From positions 22,165,300-22,229,299 of the forward strand of contig CM057231.1 of the NCBI GenBank assembly GCA_029891385.1: 64,000 nucleotides of DNA, written 5' to 3'. The notes below the pieces were generated by a model. It saw nothing but the letters and a program-made list of their open reading frames with translations, made no database searches and was not told where the DNA came from. Below are positions 61,213 through 64,000 of the stretch, piece by piece. This stretch comes from Erythroxylum novogranatense (lineage: Eukaryota > Streptophyta > Magnoliopsida > Malpighiales > Erythroxylaceae). Within the stretch, counting starts at the first letter, position 1. Every line of letters begins with the position of its first letter. Both the position numbers and the translations under genes were made by a program.

Positions 61213-62379
61213 AATATATATTTTTTAATTTTTAATTTTTAATAAAATTATGAATAATTTAATTCAACATTATATATTTAATAAATTAAAATTAATCAAT
61301 AAAATTATTAATAATTTAATTTTATAATTAAATTATATGTAATTAAAATTTAATAATTGTTAATAAATATAATTAAATTTAAAATATATAAATATTCAAA
61401 TAAAATTTGATTTAATAACCAAAATATATTTATAATAAATATTAATTTATAAATAAAATTTGATTTTAAATTATTTAATTTATTAAAATAACATAATTTT
61501 ATTAATAACTTGTTAATAAATATTATATAAAATATTAAATAAATTTATTTAATTAAAATAATTTATTTTAGGTTTTATCTAATATATCATTATTGTCATG
61601 ATAAAATATAACTACATTAACAATAACAATTAAACAAAAATTTAATTTTATTAAAACTGAAAATTACAATAACAAAACGTAATTGAACCAAACAACCTAA
61701 TTTTATCCCTCGTCTTTACAATTGAAACACGCACACCCACCCATGTCCATTCTTTTCATTGTCACTTTTAACTTTGAGTTTTAACATAATGAACCATTGA
61801 TTGTAGGAAAGTTAAGCCTTTTAATAGGTAAATCTCATAATTTTTTGAATTTCCAATGATAATTTAACATAATGAATCATAAATATGTTAATCAATTACA
61901 TTTTATGGTAAAATCAATTAAATAATTAATTAAAATATAATTTTAATGTAATTAATTAATTACAATATAATTAATTAAAATATTATTATTATTTATTTAA
62001 TTACATTATAGTTAATTAAAATATTATTATTAATTAAAATATAACTATTCATTAATTAAAATATTAATAATAATTAATTAATTGCAATATAATTAATTAA
62101 AATATAATTCATTCATCAATTAAAATATTGTAATTAATTAAATATAATTCATTAATGAATTAAAATATAATTCATTAATGAATTAAAATATAATTCATTT
62201 TGTAATTAATTAATTACAATATTTTGTACAAACCAACCACTATCAATGATAACGGTAATCATTCATTCCTCTTAATCAACCATCATAATTATAATGATAA
62301 TATTCATTCTCATTCCTCACTATATTCATTCCCATTCCTATTACCAATCCCCCATGCTAACCAACCGCTCCTTTACATT
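61213..62379. other. AT-rich low-complexity tract
   Basis: Very AT-rich with repeated TTAATTAAAATA motifs. Near 62240-62372 a segment with GGAATGGGAATGAATA-like repeats (minus strand) ends in GGAGCGGTTGGTTAGCATGG, a start seen in some plant MITEs; only this end is visible. Confidence 0.5.
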
Positions 62380-63801
62380 CAATGATCTGCAGGCTCATCT
62401 CAACTCATCATAATCTCCCATCAAGTGGAAACACAATTAAATGTATTAATTATCAAGATAGGGTACTTCAATTTATCATTCTCTCTTGGTACTCTGATAG
62501 TACTCCAATACCTAACCATCGACATAGGATATTCTCAAGAATCAGAATATCCCGGTACTTCCATACCTAGTTATCAGTACAGGACATCCCTGGGATTTAG
62601 GATGCCCCAATATTTGCTTCACGAACAGATACCTAGTCATCGTTTGCACATCTCTAAATAACCTATCAATCTATGACCATCAAATGTAACCTATCCTAGG
62701 CAAGCTATCGATTCTCGATTTTCATCAATTATTCAAAACATATTATTAGCCAGTCTTTATTTAATAACATATTTTCACCGAATGAACAAACGTTACACTT
62801 CAATATACATAACAAAATATAAAAGCAACTCCTTGTACTTTATTAATTATTTGCGTAAATAAAATAAACATAATTCATTTATGTAACTTTTAATCATTAA
62901 TTATTAATTTAATTAATGATTAATTCAAAATTTCATTCACTAAAATAATTTATTGATAATAAAAGGTATACTATTATAAAATACAGTCTAAAGTTATCTT
63001 GACCTCAATTTCAAACATAACTAATTGATAGTCCAAATTACACCTTAATAGACCTTCAAACTTAGAATTTACAAAATTCTATTAAACTAATTTAATAAAA
63101 TTTTCAACCCAATTACACTTAATAATCCAACATTATTCCCTTTTTCACGTTGTTTTTAATTATAAAATAATATCCTTACTAAACGAATCACCATAATTAC
63201 TAAAATACCCTTAACTAATTCAAAATCCCATTTTATCCTAATTTATTTCAATTAATGTCAAAATACCCTTCTTGGAAATAAATTCCAGTTTTACCCTTAA
63301 CTATTTGCATTTCCTATTTTGCTCCTTAATGCAACTTAAAATTTCCAAAATTGTCATCTTTTTCACCTTCTCTTTTTTTTTTTAAAAATTCTAGCCACTT
63401 TTTCTCCATTTTTTAAATCTCTTTTCATGACTTCAACTTGTCTCAAACAACCACAATATGTAATCTAACTATAAAATAGTGTAGGATGATTAAAAATAAA
63501 AAAAGACATAAAATAGCGATTGAAATTTTACCTATGTTTTAAGAGATTTTGGGGGTTATTAACCTTTACAACTTCCTCCCAATTTTCTAAAAAACAAAAA
63601 CAATGAGGGAACCTATGAGAGAAGTGTCAAATGTAGGAGAAAGAATGGTGCATTTGAACACACTTACCAATTGGAAAATGGAGAGAAACATGAAGAAGAA
63701 GAGCAAATTTCGTTGGTGTTCTCATCATTTTCCAACTGCTAGCCTTTTATATGTGGTTAATAGTTTATGGGCTTGATTGCTTTTATTTTGTAGGCTTTAC
63801 A
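62380..63801 (-). mobile_element. 3' LTR of a Tekay-type chromovirus, minus orientation (left edge approximate)
   Basis: On the minus strand TGTAAAGCC at 63801 follows the polypurine-like TTTTAAGAGAAGGAGATT. Just ahead of that is the pol end (next entry), so 63801 is the LTR start. The sequence toward 62380 is LTR-like, with a repeated ATACCTAG-TATC theme (62500-62640). The left end was not found. Confidence 0.65.
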
Positions 63802-63841
63802 AATCTCCTTCTCTTAAAAGAATTTGGTCATCGAAATAAAA

Positions 63842-64000
63842 TTATATACCTGAGCATCCAAACAAATGAGGATACTGACTTTGAACTTCATCCTTTACCT
63901 CCTAAATCACCTTTCTTAGAGAACGACATCCTCTCCCTTCTCCTTATTTTCCTAATTTGTCTATCAAATAGGTCCATTGGCTCCTCTTTATAAGTCATGT
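63842..64000 (-). pseudogene. C-terminus of a Tekay-type pol (chromodomain end), frameshifted
   Basis: From the window edge the minus strand reads YKEEPMDLFDRQIRKIRR, the start of a Tekay-type chromodomain. A frame change near 63905 then leads to EVQSQYPHLF and a stop at 63844-63842. The rest of the element lies beyond the window. Confidence 0.8.

Overview
The window is nuclear DNA of a dicot-type flowering plant. It has spliced genes with GT/AG introns, plant gene families (SPX-RING ubiquitin ligase, ABCC transporter, plant universal stress protein), a Pol II-type U1 snRNA locus, and dense plant transposons (Ty3/gypsy of the Tekay, Reina and Tat lineages, L1-type LINE, hAT, MULE-derived MITE, tRNA-derived SINEs). 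The species cannot be read from the sequence alone.

Layout. 1-809 is the end of a Tekay-like LTR (minus). 1.5-1.85 kb is a decayed RNase H fragment. 2599-4509 is an intact four-exon universal stress protein gene (minus). 5.8-9.5 kb and 19.55-23.54 kb are two direct copies of one segment carrying an NLA/BAH1-type SPX-RING gene. The second copy is intact (six exons, 325 aa). The first has a 1-bp deletion in exon 2 and has lost its 3' flank. Between them lies a Reina-type chromovirus (10597-19209, minus) split by a 3.3-kb hAT element (14295-17619). Just beyond the intact copy is a U1 snRNA gene (23957-24119, minus), then a 200-bp array of hairpin-forming units (24900-25100) and AT-rich repetitive DNA.

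28009-33649 (minus) is an intact 11-exon ABCC4/ABCC14-like transporter gene (1507 aa). 37.4-43.4 kb is a decayed L1-type LINE (minus) with ORF1 and ORF2. 45-48.5 kb holds small nested elements: a SINE-like remnant, an internally deleted relative of the hAT element hosting a 731-bp MULE-type MITE with a perfect 9-bp target duplication, and a tRNA-derived SINE. 50780-61207 is a complete Tat-lineage Ty3/gypsy element (plus) with a 5-bp target duplication, a second RNase H, a 112-bp minisatellite array, and a long antisense ORF before its 3' LTR. The window ends in an AT-rich tract and the 3' end of a Tekay-type chromovirus (minus).

The functional content is therefore four host loci with no operon-like relation: USP (stress), NLA (phosphate/nitrate transporter turnover), ABCC (vacuolar or plasma-membrane export) and U1 snRNA (5' splice-site recognition). 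Most of the rest is transposon debris. No plainly unprecedented gene system was found. The most informative oddities are the NLA pair with a likely gene-conversion tract, the antisense gene plus minisatellite of the Tat element, the U1 locus with a degenerate upstream element, and the hairpin array at 24.9 kb.
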